From Candidatus Palauibacter polyketidifaciens (GTDB taxonomy: Bacteria; Gemmatimonadota; Gemmatimonadetes; Palauibacterales; Palauibacteraceae), in the NCBI RefSeq assembly GCF_947581785.1, contig NZ_CANPVO010000003.1:1-46424 (forward strand): a DNA stretch of 46,424 nucleotides, given 5' to 3'. The position numbers were made by a program, and so were the translations under genes. The notes beneath the pieces were generated by a model, which saw only the letters and a program-made list of their open reading frames with translations, had not been told where the DNA came from and searched no databases. Numbering within the stretch: the first letter of the stretch is position 1; every line of letters begins with the position of its first letter. Shown in pieces: positions 25,523-34,023 of the stretch.

Positions 25523-27289
25523 ATGTCGGACTCCGGACGACGCGGCAGATCACGGATTTCGCTGTTCGCGCTGAAGCGGCTGGCCCCGCGGTTGCGGGCC
25601 CACCGGCCGGCTCTCGTCGGCGCCGGGGTCTGCCTCCTCCTGAGCACGGCGATCGGGCTCGCCTTCCCCCTCATCGTCCGCTACCTGATGGACGCCGCCT
25701 TCGGCAACGGGGACGCCGCGCTCCTCGGCACGATCGCGCTCGGACTGCTCGGACTCTTCGCGCTCCAGGGCGTGTTCAACTTCGGCGAGACGTACTGGCT
25801 GGGGGCGACGGGCGAGCGGGTCGTGACGCAGTTGCGCGACGAACTCTTCTCCAGGCTCGTCGCGCTCCCCCCCGGCTTCCACGCGGGCCGAACGAGCGGC
25901 GAACTCACCTCGCGGCTGGCCTCCGACTGCTCGACGCTGCAGCAGATCATGGGGCACCAGATCGCCGAACTCGTGCGGCAGGTGCTCTTTCTCGTCGGCG
26001 CCGCGATCCTCCTCACGCTGCTTCACTGGCAGCTGATGCTGACGACGCTGACGGTCGCCCCCGTGGTCGTGCTCGCCGGCTTCGCGCTCGGCCGCCTTCT
26101 GCGGCGCCGGAGCACCGAGGTGCAGGATCGTCTCGCCGCCGCGCACGCGGTCGCGGACGAGGCCTTCGGCCAGATCGAGGTCGTGCAGGGGTTCGTGCGT
26201 GAGGAATGGGAGCGGGAGCGGTACCGTGCCGGGATTCGCACGGCGCTCGAGGCGGCGCTCTCGCGGGCGGTGGTGCGCGCGCTGCTCTTCGGCATCCTCA
26301 CGGTCGTCGCCTTCGGCGGCATCGTCGTCGTCCTCTGGCAGGGCGGACGGCTCGTGCTGGCGGCGCAGATCACGGCGGGACAGCTGGTGTCGTTCCTCCT
26401 CTACGCCTTTTCCGTCGCGGCGGCGATCATGGCGCTCGCGTCGCTCTGGGGTTCGTACCAGGAGGCGCAGGGCGCCGCGCGGCGCGTCTTCGACCTCCTC
26501 GACCGCGAGAGCGAAATCGTGGACCCGGAAGCCCCGGAATCGATCTCGGGAGAAGGACCGCCGGAGATCGCCTTCGAGGGCGCCTCGTTCCGCTACGGCG
26601 AGAGCGAACCGTGGGCGCTGGAGGGGATTGGGGCGACGATCGCGCCCGGAGAAGTCGTCGCGCTCGTGGGCCCGAGCGGCGCCGGGAAGACGACCTTCGC
26701 ATCACTCATCCCCCGCTTCTGGGACGTGACCGAGGGAAGGGTCCGCGTGCGCGGGACCGACGTTCGAGCCTGCGGCGTCGCGGAGCTGAGATCGCGGATC
26801 GGCATCGTGCCGCAGGACCACCCGCTCTTCGCGGGGACGATCGGCGAGAACATCGCGTACGGGCGGCTGGACGCGGACCGCGGGGCGATCGAGGCGGCGG
26901 CGGAGGCGGCGCATGCGCGCGAGTTCATCGACCGGCTGCCGGACGGCTACGACACACGGGTCGGCGAGCGCGGCGTCCGGCTCTCCGGCGGACAGCGTCA
27001 GCGGATCGCAATCGCCCGCGTCCTCCTCAAGGAACCCGAGATTCTCATCCTGGACGAGGCGACGAGCGGCCTCGACGCCGAGAGCGAGGCGCTGGTCGAG
27101 GAGGCGCTGCAACTCGCCTCCGCGGGGCGGACGACGGTCATCATCGCCCACCGCCTGCGCACGGTGCGGCGCGCCGACCGGCTCTTCGTTCTGGACCGGG
27201 GACGCCTCATCGACAGCGGTCCGCACGACGCGCTGATCGATCGCTGTGAACTCTATGCCCGCCTCTACGAGGGCCAGCAACTCGCCTAG
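25523..27289 (+). CDS. ABC exporter with fused membrane and ATPase domains (MsbA/lipid or multidrug type)
   Basis: In this 588-residue half-transporter, six membrane helices occupy about residues 1-310. The nucleotide-binding domain follows, with Walker A GPSGAGKT, Q-loop IGIVPQDHPLF, signature LSGGQRQRIAIAR, Walker B ILILDEATSGLD and the H-loop IIAHRL. It would work as a homodimer exporting a lipid, drug or peptide. GGAGAGG seven bases before the ATG at 25523 decides the start over a GTG at 25505. The substrate is unknown. Confidence 0.93.
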   Translation: MSDSGRRGRSRISLFALKRLAPRLRAHRPALVGAGVCLLLSTAIGLAFPLIVRYLMDAAFGNGDAALLGTIALGLLGLFALQGVFNFGETYWLGATGERVVTQLRDELFSRLVALPPGFHAGRTSGELTSRLASDCSTLQQIMGHQIAELVRQVLFLVGAAILLTLLHWQLMLTTLTVAPVVVLAGFALGRLLRRRSTEVQDRLAAAHAVADEAFGQIEVVQGFVREEWERERYRAGIRTALEAALSRAVVRALLFGILTVVAFGGIVVVLWQGGRLVLAAQITAGQLVSFLLYAFSVAAAIMALASLWGSYQEAQGAARRVFDLLDRESEIVDPEAPESISGEGPPEIAFEGASFRYGESEPWALEGIGATIAPGEVVALVGPSGAGKTTFASLIPRFWDVTEGRVRVRGTDVRACGVAELRSRIGIVPQDHPLFAGTIGENIAYGRLDADRGAIEAAAEAAHAREFIDRLPDGYDTRVGERGVRLSGGQRQRIAIARVLLKEPEILILDEATSGLDAESEALVEEALQLASAGRTTVIIAHRLRTVRRADRLFVLDRGRLIDSGPHDALIDRCELYARLYEGQQLA

Positions 27290-27834
27290 CGGAGGAGGGC
27301 TTCGATCTCAGCCGTGAGGGATGCGGCGGTCTGGGGACCGAGGAGTTCCTTCCGGATCCATCCCTCCTGGTCCACGATCACCGTGGTCGGGAAGCCCACG
27401 GCCCCGAAGGTCCCGACCGCGTCATCCATCCCCATCATCCAGTTCGGGTATTCGACGCCGAACTCCTCGATGAAGGCACGGATCTCGCCGACGTCGCCGG
27501 AATCGACGGCGAGTCCGAGCATGACCACGGGCCGGCCGTCGTAGATGCGGGCAAGTTCCACGAGTTCCGGAAGCTCATCGCGGCACGGGAGGCACCAGGT
27601 ACCCCAGAGGTTCGCGACGACGACATTGCCCCGCAGGTCGGGGAAGCTCGCCTCGCCGCCCTCCAGGGTGCGGAAGACGTCTTCGGGCGCCGGTTTCGCG
27701 CCCGAGGGCACGGCGTCCGTGTAGCTCACCGCAGCGCCGCCATCCGCCGCTTCTCCATCCGCCGCGTCGCCCCCCGGGCCGCACCCGTAGCCGGCCAGCC
27801 CGAGGAGGGCGACGGCACCCCGCCCGGTCAGCAT
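27286..27834 (-). CDS. TlpA/ResA-like exported thioredoxin-fold protein
   Basis: This 182-residue protein starts with a short hydrophobic leader containing LGLAGYGC, a poor lipobox, so it may be a lipoprotein. An acidic Ala/Gly linker follows. The thioredoxin domain (about residues 50-182) carries the redox motif WGTWCLPCRDELPEL and the cis-Pro loop GFPTTVIVD. TlpA-type proteins reduce extracytoplasmic disulfides, for example in cytochrome maturation. The ATG overlaps the end of the amidohydrolase gene upstream (ATGCTGA), so the two are probably coupled. Its stop overlaps that of the convergent ABC gene. Confidence 0.85.
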   Translation of the reverse strand: MLTGRGAVALLGLAGYGCGPGGDAADGEAADGGAAVSYTDAVPSGAKPAPEDVFRTLEGGEASFPDLRGNVVVANLWGTWCLPCRDELPELVELARIYDGRPVVMLGLAVDSGDVGEIRAFIEEFGVEYPNWMMGMDDAVGTFGAVGFPTTVIVDQEGWIRKELLGPQTAASLTAEIEALLR

Positions 27835-29591
27835 CCCGCCGCCTCGTCGGTGCTCGATTCCTCGTCGGCGCTCGCTTCCCCGCCGGCACCCGGCGTCAGG
27901 ACAACGCCGGGAAGCGCCCATGTCAGTTCGCCCTCGTCGACGACGAAGGTGCCGGCCACGAGCACGAAATCGACGCCCGACGGATACTGGTGCGGCTCGA
28001 AGAAGGTCGCGTGGTCCTGGAGCTCGTCGAGGTCGAGCACCGCGATGTCGGCGACGAGCCCCTCCCGTATGAGGCCGCGGTTCCGGATCCCCATGAGCTG
28101 CGCGGGAAGCGACGTCATCGAACGCACCGCGCTCTCCACCGACAGCACGTCCAGGTCCATCGCATACCGCTTGATCTTTCGCGGGAAGGTGCCGTAGAAG
28201 CGGGCGTGCACGGGTCCGTCGTCCGGGAGCGCGATCCCGGCGTCGGAGGCCGTCACGAGCCACGGATGGGCCGAGAACTCCTCGACATCGATCTCGGAGA
28301 GGGAGAAGCCGCGCAGGCGGGCGCCGCCCGGACGCGTGCGGTACCCTTCGAGTTGCAGGCGGATCGCCACGTCCACGGGGAACGCGTTCCACTCCGCCGC
28401 AAGCTCCGCTACCGTCTTTCCCACCAGCGTCTCGTCGGGATGGTCCATGACGACGAGGTTCTCCGGCCCGCCGCGGCGTCCGATCTCGTGGGCGATGTCG
28501 AGCCGCACCTCTTCGCTCCGCAGGGGATCGCCGAGCGCTTCCGTGAGCCGCGAAGCGTAGTCGACCGCCTCCCGGCTGCGCGGGCCGCCTCCGAATCCGC
28601 CGCCGGGGAAGATCCAGCGGGGGAGGAGTACCGTGCTCCCGTCGCTTCCCGTCGTATTGTACGGGTACTGGTCCGCCCAGATCGGCACGCCGCGCGCCCG
28701 GGCCCGCTCGATCAGGTCCACGAGCGCCCGCCCCGCTCCCCAGAAATCCGAGCCGCGGGCCTTGATGTGGGTCGCCACCGTCGTCACGCCCGTGCGCTCC
28801 GCGACTTCGATGTCCTCGATGATCGTCTCGATCATGGTCGGCGGCCCCGGATCGTCCTGGCTCGGCCAGAACCACATCGGCGTCATGCCGGAGCTGCGCT
28901 CGTGCACGATGTAGAGGCCGCCCCCGCGTCCCGCCGCCTCGACGAGGGGGAAGAGTTCGGAGGTTTCGCTCCAGATCCCCGGGAAGTACTCGAGCCCCGC
29001 GCTGAGCCCGTAGGCCCCCTCGGCCATGCCCTGCTCCACGAGTTCCGTCATCCGCTCGACTTCGGCCGGCGTCGAAGGGCGCATGACGTCGTCGCCCAGC
29101 GCCATCGCGCGGATCGTGTTGTGCCCGACCATGAGCGCCGCGTTGGGCCCGTGGCCGCGCGACTCCAGCCGTGCGCGCTGATCGGCGATCGGCCACGGCG
29201 ATCGGCCGTCCTGGTTCACCACGACGGTCGTCACGCCCTGGCTCACGAGGTTCGGGGCGGCCCGGCGGCGCGCGCCCTCGCTGCCGGCATCTCCCGCCTC
29301 GTCGAGTCCCTGGTCCGCGTGCGAATGAATGTCGATGAATCCGGGGACGACGTAGCGGCCGTCGAGTTCGATCACGCGGCCGGCCGTGGCGTCGGCGAGG
29401 TCCCCGACCCGGGCGATGCGTCCGCCGCGGATCCCGACGTCGGCCCGATACCACGGATTCCCCGTGCCGTCCAGCACGCGTCCGCCTCGCAGCAGGATGT
29501 CGAATGCGGGCTCCTGCGCGGCGACGGTCGCCATGTGCAGGAACCCGAAGACGGCCGCAACAAGAAGCATGCGAAGGTCACGGCGGTTCAT
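27828..29591 (-). CDS. Exported N-acyl-D-amino-acid deacylase-like amidohydrolase
   Basis: At 587 residues it begins with a signal peptide (LLVAAVFGFLHMATVAAQ). The amidohydrolase fold has the metal motif GFIDIHSHADQG, MVGHNTIR, THIKARG, a YNTTGSDGST segment, VTASDAG and the C-terminal beta-sandwich ending in GLVADIAVLDLDEL. The pattern matches D-aminoacylases, which remove acyl groups from N-acyl-D-amino acids; related enzymes hydrolyse dihydropyrimidines or peptides. GGGGGAG lies five bases before the ATG. It overlaps a TlpA-like gene downstream. Substrate is inferred from family only. Confidence 0.85.
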   Translation of the reverse strand: MNRRDLRMLLVAAVFGFLHMATVAAQEPAFDILLRGGRVLDGTGNPWYRADVGIRGGRIARVGDLADATAGRVIELDGRYVVPGFIDIHSHADQGLDEAGDAGSEGARRRAAPNLVSQGVTTVVVNQDGRSPWPIADQRARLESRGHGPNAALMVGHNTIRAMALGDDVMRPSTPAEVERMTELVEQGMAEGAYGLSAGLEYFPGIWSETSELFPLVEAAGRGGGLYIVHERSSGMTPMWFWPSQDDPGPPTMIETIIEDIEVAERTGVTTVATHIKARGSDFWGAGRALVDLIERARARGVPIWADQYPYNTTGSDGSTVLLPRWIFPGGGFGGGPRSREAVDYASRLTEALGDPLRSEEVRLDIAHEIGRRGGPENLVVMDHPDETLVGKTVAELAAEWNAFPVDVAIRLQLEGYRTRPGGARLRGFSLSEIDVEEFSAHPWLVTASDAGIALPDDGPVHARFYGTFPRKIKRYAMDLDVLSVESAVRSMTSLPAQLMGIRNRGLIREGLVADIAVLDLDELQDHATFFEPHQYPSGVDFVLVAGTFVVDEGELTWALPGVVLTPGAGGEASADEESSTDEAAGC

Positions 29592-29668
29592 GGTCGCTCC
29601 CCCTGTGAGAGATCCCGGGTCGTGGGCCGCAAGCTAAGACAGGTCGCACACGAGTCCAACCGGAGGGT

Positions 29669-29697
29669 TTGGCGAGCGCCGCGCGACGGGGTAACAT
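29669..29697 (+). promoter_or_regulatory. Promoter of hemE, nearly leaderless
   Basis: TTGGCG (29669-29674) and TAACAT (29692-29697) are 17 bases apart. The ATG at 29707 follows nine bases after the -10, and no Shine-Dalgarno is present. Confidence 0.5.
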
Positions 29698-29706
29698 CGG
29701 CGGGCC

Positions 29707-30729
29707 ATGAACGATCTTCTTCTGCGCGCGCTCGCGCGCGAACCCGTGGAGCGGACCCCGGTGTGGTTCATGCGGCAGGCGGGCCGCTCCCTCCCGGCCT
29801 ACCGCGAACTTCGGCGGGCGCACGGGTTCCTCGAACTCGTGCGCGACCCGGAGGCGGCCGCGCAGGTCACGCGACTCCCGCTCGAGTACTTCGATGTGGA
29901 CGCTCTCGTCCTCTTCATGGACCTGTCGACGCCGTTCGAGGCCGCCGGGATCGAGATCGAACTGAGGGCCGGCGTCGGGCCCGTTCCCCTGCCCCCCTGG
30001 GGCGGCCTCGAGGATGTGGACCGCCTGCGTCCCTTCGAGCCGCGGGAGCGACTAGACTTCGTGCTCGAAGCGATCCGCCTCCTCGCGGCGGACGAGGCGC
30101 GCCCGATCCTCGGCTTCGTGGGGGCCCCCTTCACCCTGTGCTCGTACCTCACGCGCGGCACGCGCGACAGCCGGCTCGCCCAGCTTCGGGCCTTCATCCT
30201 CCGGTCTCCCGGACTCTGGGACCGGCTCGCGGGGTTTTGGGCAGAGCACCTGGCGGAGTTCGCGATCGCGCAGCACGAGGCCGGCGCCGGCGCGATCCAG
30301 GTGTTCGATTCGTGGTCGGGCATCCTTGCTCCGGACAGCTACCGGACACACGTGCTCCCGTACTCACGCCGCCTGCTGGAGCGCCTCCGCGAGAGGGGCG
30401 TCCCCACCGTGCACTACGGCGCGACGCACGCCGCGGTAGCGGAGGCGGGAGGCGATGCGATCAGCGTCGATTGGCGCACACCCCTCGACGAGGCATGGAA
30501 GATCGTCGGCCCGGAGCGCGCGATCCAGGGGAACCTCGACCCGGCCTGCGTTCTCGCGGGCGAGGAGGCGGCGCGCGCGGCGACGCGCGACGTGCTGCGC
30601 CGGGCAGGCGGCAGGCCCGGCCACGTCTTCAACCTCGGACACGGCCTCCACCCGGACTCCGATCCGGCGGTGATCGCCGCCGTCGTCGACGAGGTGCGAC
30701 GCTGGAGTCCGCCGGACGAGAACTGCTGA
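29707..30729 (+). CDS. hemE: Uroporphyrinogen decarboxylase
   Basis: This 340-residue enzyme decarboxylates uroporphyrinogen III to coproporphyrinogen III. It has the substrate loop PVWFMRQAGRSLPAYRE, the invariant Asp in LVLFMDLSTPFEAAG, IQVFDSWSGIL and the C-terminal HVFNLGHGLHPDSDP. It lies beside an oxidase and a ferrochelatase gene and forms with them a small heme locus on both strands. It is convergent with the oxidase gene across 38 bases. Confidence 0.96.
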   Translation: MNDLLLRALAREPVERTPVWFMRQAGRSLPAYRELRRAHGFLELVRDPEAAAQVTRLPLEYFDVDALVLFMDLSTPFEAAGIEIELRAGVGPVPLPPWGGLEDVDRLRPFEPRERLDFVLEAIRLLAADEARPILGFVGAPFTLCSYLTRGTRDSRLAQLRAFILRSPGLWDRLAGFWAEHLAEFAIAQHEAGAGAIQVFDSWSGILAPDSYRTHVLPYSRRLLERLRERGVPTVHYGATHAAVAEAGGDAISVDWRTPLDEAWKIVGPERAIQGNLDPACVLAGEEAARAATRDVLRRAGGRPGHVFNLGHGLHPDSDPAVIAAVVDEVRRWSPPDENC

Positions 30730-30767
30730 GGACGTTGCCCGCGGGAACGCCGGCCGGCGGGATGGCG

Positions 30768-32033
30768 CTATGCGTGCGCGGCGAGACGCTCCGCCACCGA
30801 CTCGGCTTCGGCGATTCGACTCGATATCCCCAGCCGTCCCGTGTAGCCGGCGGCGAGCGTGATGCCCGGAGGAAGATCGAGTCCGTCCAGCGCCGTCCAC
30901 GAGCCGTCATACGCCGGGAGCCGCGGCCGGGCCGTGCAGAGCGGGGCCGCCGCCACCCCGTGGATCGCCTCGTACTCCTCGGCCGCGGTCCGCTCGACTC
31001 TGGCTGAATTCCATGCAGCCAGATCAGGGTCGAGGCCGCCGCCCAGGTAGGCCGTGCAGAGGCCGTCGCGCCCGAACAGCGAGGCGTTCCACGTCACGCC
31101 GCGCGTGCGCCACCGTTCCCCCAGCGCGACCTGGAACCCGAACCCTTCCGGCGCGCCCTCCACTTCCAGCGGCACCACGGCCACGCGGTGATACCGCAGC
31201 TCCGCGAGGCGGTCGGCGGCCGCGGGGGCGACCGGCCTCAGAAGCTCCGCCGCGACGGGCGCCGGCGTCGCGATCACTACGTGGTCCACGGCTTCGGAGT
31301 CCGGGCGGACGCCCCCCTGACCGATCTCGAACCGCCGGCCGGAGCGGCGGATCTCCTCGACCGGGGCGGACACGCGGACCCGTTCCGCATGCCGGCGCGC
31401 AATCGCGCGCGGGAGCGTGCCCATGCCCTCCCGAAAGGTGAAGGCGGGCGGCGTGGCGTCGGGCTCCCGGCGCTGCGCCGCGGCGAGCAGACTGCGCTTC
31501 ACACCGAGCGGTCCGAGGAACATCGGAAGGACCCGCGCCGCCGGCATCGTCTCCGGGTCCGAGCCGAAGGTCGCGGAAACCAGGGGGCCGAAGAGTCGGG
31601 CGTACGCCTGGCGGCCGAGCTTGCGGCTGAAGTAGCGGGCCACGGACTCCTGCGGCCGAATCCCCCCGGTGAGGGGTTCGAGGGCGGTGCGGGCGCGTCC
31701 GGCCAGCGAGAGCAGATCGCCCGTCAGGAGCCCGCGCGGCCGGGTCGGTACGACCCGCAGGCGGCCGCGGGCCCAGATGAACAGCCGCGCTCCGGGCCGC
31801 GCCTCCAGGATCTTCCCCCGAAGCTCCAGTTCATCGACGAGTCGCCGCACGGGAGGCGAAAGCCGCGTACGCTGGGGGCCGAGTTCGACGACCCCACCGT
31901 CGTGACGGGCGGTGCGGATCACCCCGCCGACGTCGTGGGCTCCCTCGAAGAGAATCGAGTCGACACCACGCCGCGCGAGGGCGTGCGTGAGCGCCAGCCC
32001 CGTGATCCCTCCGCCGATGATTCCGACCCGCAT
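30768..32033 (-). CDS. hemY: Protoporphyrinogen/coproporphyrinogen oxidase (HemY type)
   Basis: A 421-residue FAD enzyme oxidises the porphyrinogen to the porphyrin. The dinucleotide motif VGIIGGGITGLALTHALARRG opens the protein, and VVELGPQRTRLSPP follows. The C-terminal FAD contact ITLAAGYTGRLGISSRIAEA ends it. The start at 32033 was chosen because the frame upstream to 32129 is Gly/Pro-rich and non-conserved, although a GGGGGAGG sits only one base before the ATG. Neighbouring hemE and hemH support the heme role. Whether it acts on copro- or protoporphyrinogen is open. Confidence 0.88.
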   Translation of the reverse strand: MRVGIIGGGITGLALTHALARRGVDSILFEGAHDVGGVIRTARHDGGVVELGPQRTRLSPPVRRLVDELELRGKILEARPGARLFIWARGRLRVVPTRPRGLLTGDLLSLAGRARTALEPLTGGIRPQESVARYFSRKLGRQAYARLFGPLVSATFGSDPETMPAARVLPMFLGPLGVKRSLLAAAQRREPDATPPAFTFREGMGTLPRAIARRHAERVRVSAPVEEIRRSGRRFEIGQGGVRPDSEAVDHVVIATPAPVAAELLRPVAPAAADRLAELRYHRVAVVPLEVEGAPEGFGFQVALGERWRTRGVTWNASLFGRDGLCTAYLGGGLDPDLAAWNSARVERTAAEEYEAIHGVAAAPLCTARPRLPAYDGSWTALDGLDLPPGITLAAGYTGRLGISSRIAEAESVAERLAAHA

Positions 32034-32158
32034 GCCTCCCCCTTCCGGCCTCCCGCGAGGAAGCGGCCACCCTTCGAACCCTCTCGCGCCGGGAGGCGGC
32101 AACGTTCCGAACCCTCCCGGCGCGGGCAAGCGGGGGACCGCGCCGATATGTTCGAGCG

Positions 32159-33223
32159 ATGGCGAACTCCGAACCCCGACCCGCCGTCCTCCTCCTGAAT
32201 TTCGGCGAACCGGGAGGAGCGGACCCGGGCGCCGTCACCCGCTTCCTGGAGCGGATCTTCCTGGCGAACGCGCGGCTGGAGCCGCACGTGGACACGGCAG
32301 CGGCCCGTGCGCGAAGTCGCGAACTCGCGCGGCGGCGGACGCCCGGTCTGCTCGAGGTCTACGAAAGGATCGGCGGCTCACCGCTCGACCGTCAGGCGGA
32401 GGCGCAGGGCGCCGCGCTCGACCGGGCGCTGAAGGTCCGCGGCCACCCGATGAGCGTGGCCGTGGGGATGCAGTTCACCGAGCCGTCGATCGAGGAAGCG
32501 CTGCGCCGCCTGCGCGATACCGGAGCCCCGGCGCTCGTGCCCCTGCCGGTGTACCCGCTGTGCGGTCCTTCGACCACCGTCGCGGCGCTGGACGAAGTCG
32601 AGCGGGCGCTCGAGCGTATCGGGTGGCGCCCCGAGGTGCGCGGCGTGACCGGGTGGCATCGTCATCCCCGCTACGCGCGCCTTCGCGCCGAGGCGATCCG
32701 CCGCACCGCCGCGGAAGCCGGGTGGAGCCTGACCGACCCGGGCGTCCGCCTCGTGTTCAGCGCCCACGGCACCCCGCTTCGGTACATCGAAGAGGGCAGC
32801 CGCTACGTGGAATACGTCGAGGAGTGGTGCGCGACTCAGGCGCGCGCGCTCGGCGTGGAGGCGTGGACGCTCGGCTACCAGAACCACTCGAACCGACGGA
32901 TCGAATGGACGCCGCCGGACATCGAGACGGCGCTGGAGTCCCTCCCGGGCGTCGCGAAGATCCTCGTCGACCCCATCAGCTTCATGCACGAGCAGTCCGA
33001 GACGCTGATGGAACTCGACGTGGATCTCGCCGGGCACGCCGCTGGACTCGGCCTCGAGTTTCGCCGCGTCCCCGTCCCGCACGACGACGGGGCGTTCGCC
33101 GAGGTGCTGGCCGACCTCGCGCTGGCGGCGCTGGGCCTCGACCTCCCCGCCCTCCCTCCCCGGACTTCGTGCCGGTGTCGCCCCGGGACGGAGGTCTGCT
33201 TCAACGGCGAACCGGTCGCCTGA
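32159..33223 (+). CDS. hemH: Ferrochelatase, probably with a [2Fe-2S] cluster
   Basis: This 354-residue enzyme inserts iron into the porphyrin. It has LLLNFGEPGG at the start, the catalytic His in LVFSAHGTP (His203), GYQNHS and DPISFMHEQSETLMELD. Cysteines at 338, 340 and 347 in the tail (TSCRCRPGTEVCFNG) together with Cys135 in YPLCGPSTT, near the position of a human cluster ligand, suggest a [2Fe-2S] cluster. The start has no Shine-Dalgarno, and TATGTT (32147-32152) ends six bases before it. It is divergent from the hemY-type gene. Confidence 0.94.
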   Translation: MANSEPRPAVLLLNFGEPGGADPGAVTRFLERIFLANARLEPHVDTAAARARSRELARRRTPGLLEVYERIGGSPLDRQAEAQGAALDRALKVRGHPMSVAVGMQFTEPSIEEALRRLRDTGAPALVPLPVYPLCGPSTTVAALDEVERALERIGWRPEVRGVTGWHRHPRYARLRAEAIRRTAAEAGWSLTDPGVRLVFSAHGTPLRYIEEGSRYVEYVEEWCATQARALGVEAWTLGYQNHSNRRIEWTPPDIETALESLPGVAKILVDPISFMHEQSETLMELDVDLAGHAAGLGLEFRRVPVPHDDGAFAEVLADLALAALGLDLPALPPRTSCRCRPGTEVCFNGEPVA

Positions 33224-33259
33224 CGGCCGCCGCGACGCAACCGGCCGCCGCGCCTTCGC

Positions 33260-33856
33260 TCAGCCCTCCGGGCGCGCGGTGAGGTCTTCGATGACACGGC
33301 CGCCGACGCTGTCCACCTGCCCGCGGATGACGCACGCGAGCATGTCGGCGGCTTCGCGGAGCATCGACGCCGGTTCCCGCCGGTCTCCCTCGAAACGCAC
33401 GACCTCGCCGAGGAAGATTCCGACCAGCTGAGTGGACCCGGACTCGCCGCCGCCCGCCTTGATCGCGTCGTCGTACGCCGCGCCGGGGACGCTGGCCCTC
33501 CACGGTTCATCCCGCTCGGATCCGCCCGGCGACGCCCGGTCCATCGGCACGAGCGCGAGAAGGCTGCCCTCCATGCCGGGACCGCCCTTCCGGACGTTCA
33601 GCGCGAGCGAGACCGGCCTGTCGAAGAGGTCCATCTCGAGAAAGTCCTTCACGCTGTCGTGGGGGATGGCGCAGCGCCCGATCGGCCTGTCTTCGTGAAA
33701 GGTCCCGATACAGATGCTGCCCCGGGGCGTCAGGTGGTGCTCGACCGGCCGGACATCGAGCTTGAGGGGGGTGGCGGTGCCGACGAGGACGTGTTCGCGA
33801 CGGTTCTCGGCTTCGCGCGACGGGGGGAGCATGTCTCCGAAGAACAGTGTCGTCAT
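33260..33856 (-). CDS. Hypothetical protein, unrecognised
   Basis: No family was recognised in this 198-residue protein. It has no signal peptide or membrane helix. The N-terminal half is mixed beta (MTTLFFGDMLPPSREAENR, LDVRPVEHHLTPRGSICIG). The C-terminal part ends in a likely amphipathic helix (LREAADMLACVIRGQVDSV). Cysteines are isolated. The ATG at 33856 was chosen because GGGAGG lies seven bases upstream; an upstream in-frame start at 33931 has no such support. It is divergent from the dehydrogenase gene and convergent with hemH. Confidence 0.7.
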   Translation of the reverse strand: MTTLFFGDMLPPSREAENRREHVLVGTATPLKLDVRPVEHHLTPRGSICIGTFHEDRPIGRCAIPHDSVKDFLEMDLFDRPVSLALNVRKGGPGMEGSLLALVPMDRASPGGSERDEPWRASVPGAAYDDAIKAGGGESGSTQLVGIFLGEVVRFEGDRREPASMLREAADMLACVIRGQVDSVGGRVIEDLTARPEG

Positions 33857-34023
33857 CCCAGCACCTCCCGGTCGGTCGCAGCCGTCTTTCCTCCCGAGCA
33901 CCGATACGCGATCACGCCCCGCAAGTTCCAATGTCGCCCGCGCGGGCAGCGCGCGATAGTCTCACCGCGCACATGCGCCCCGCCCGCGCACCCGATGACG
34001 CACGAATCGAATACGGAGAGTGT

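Noticed and set aside
27990..31007. A 1005-codon plus-strand open frame
   Set aside because: It runs antisense to the D-aminoacylase gene and then in a second frame through hemE. Its translation is low-complexity Arg/Gly/Pro with no domain, as expected from codon bias in GC-rich DNA.
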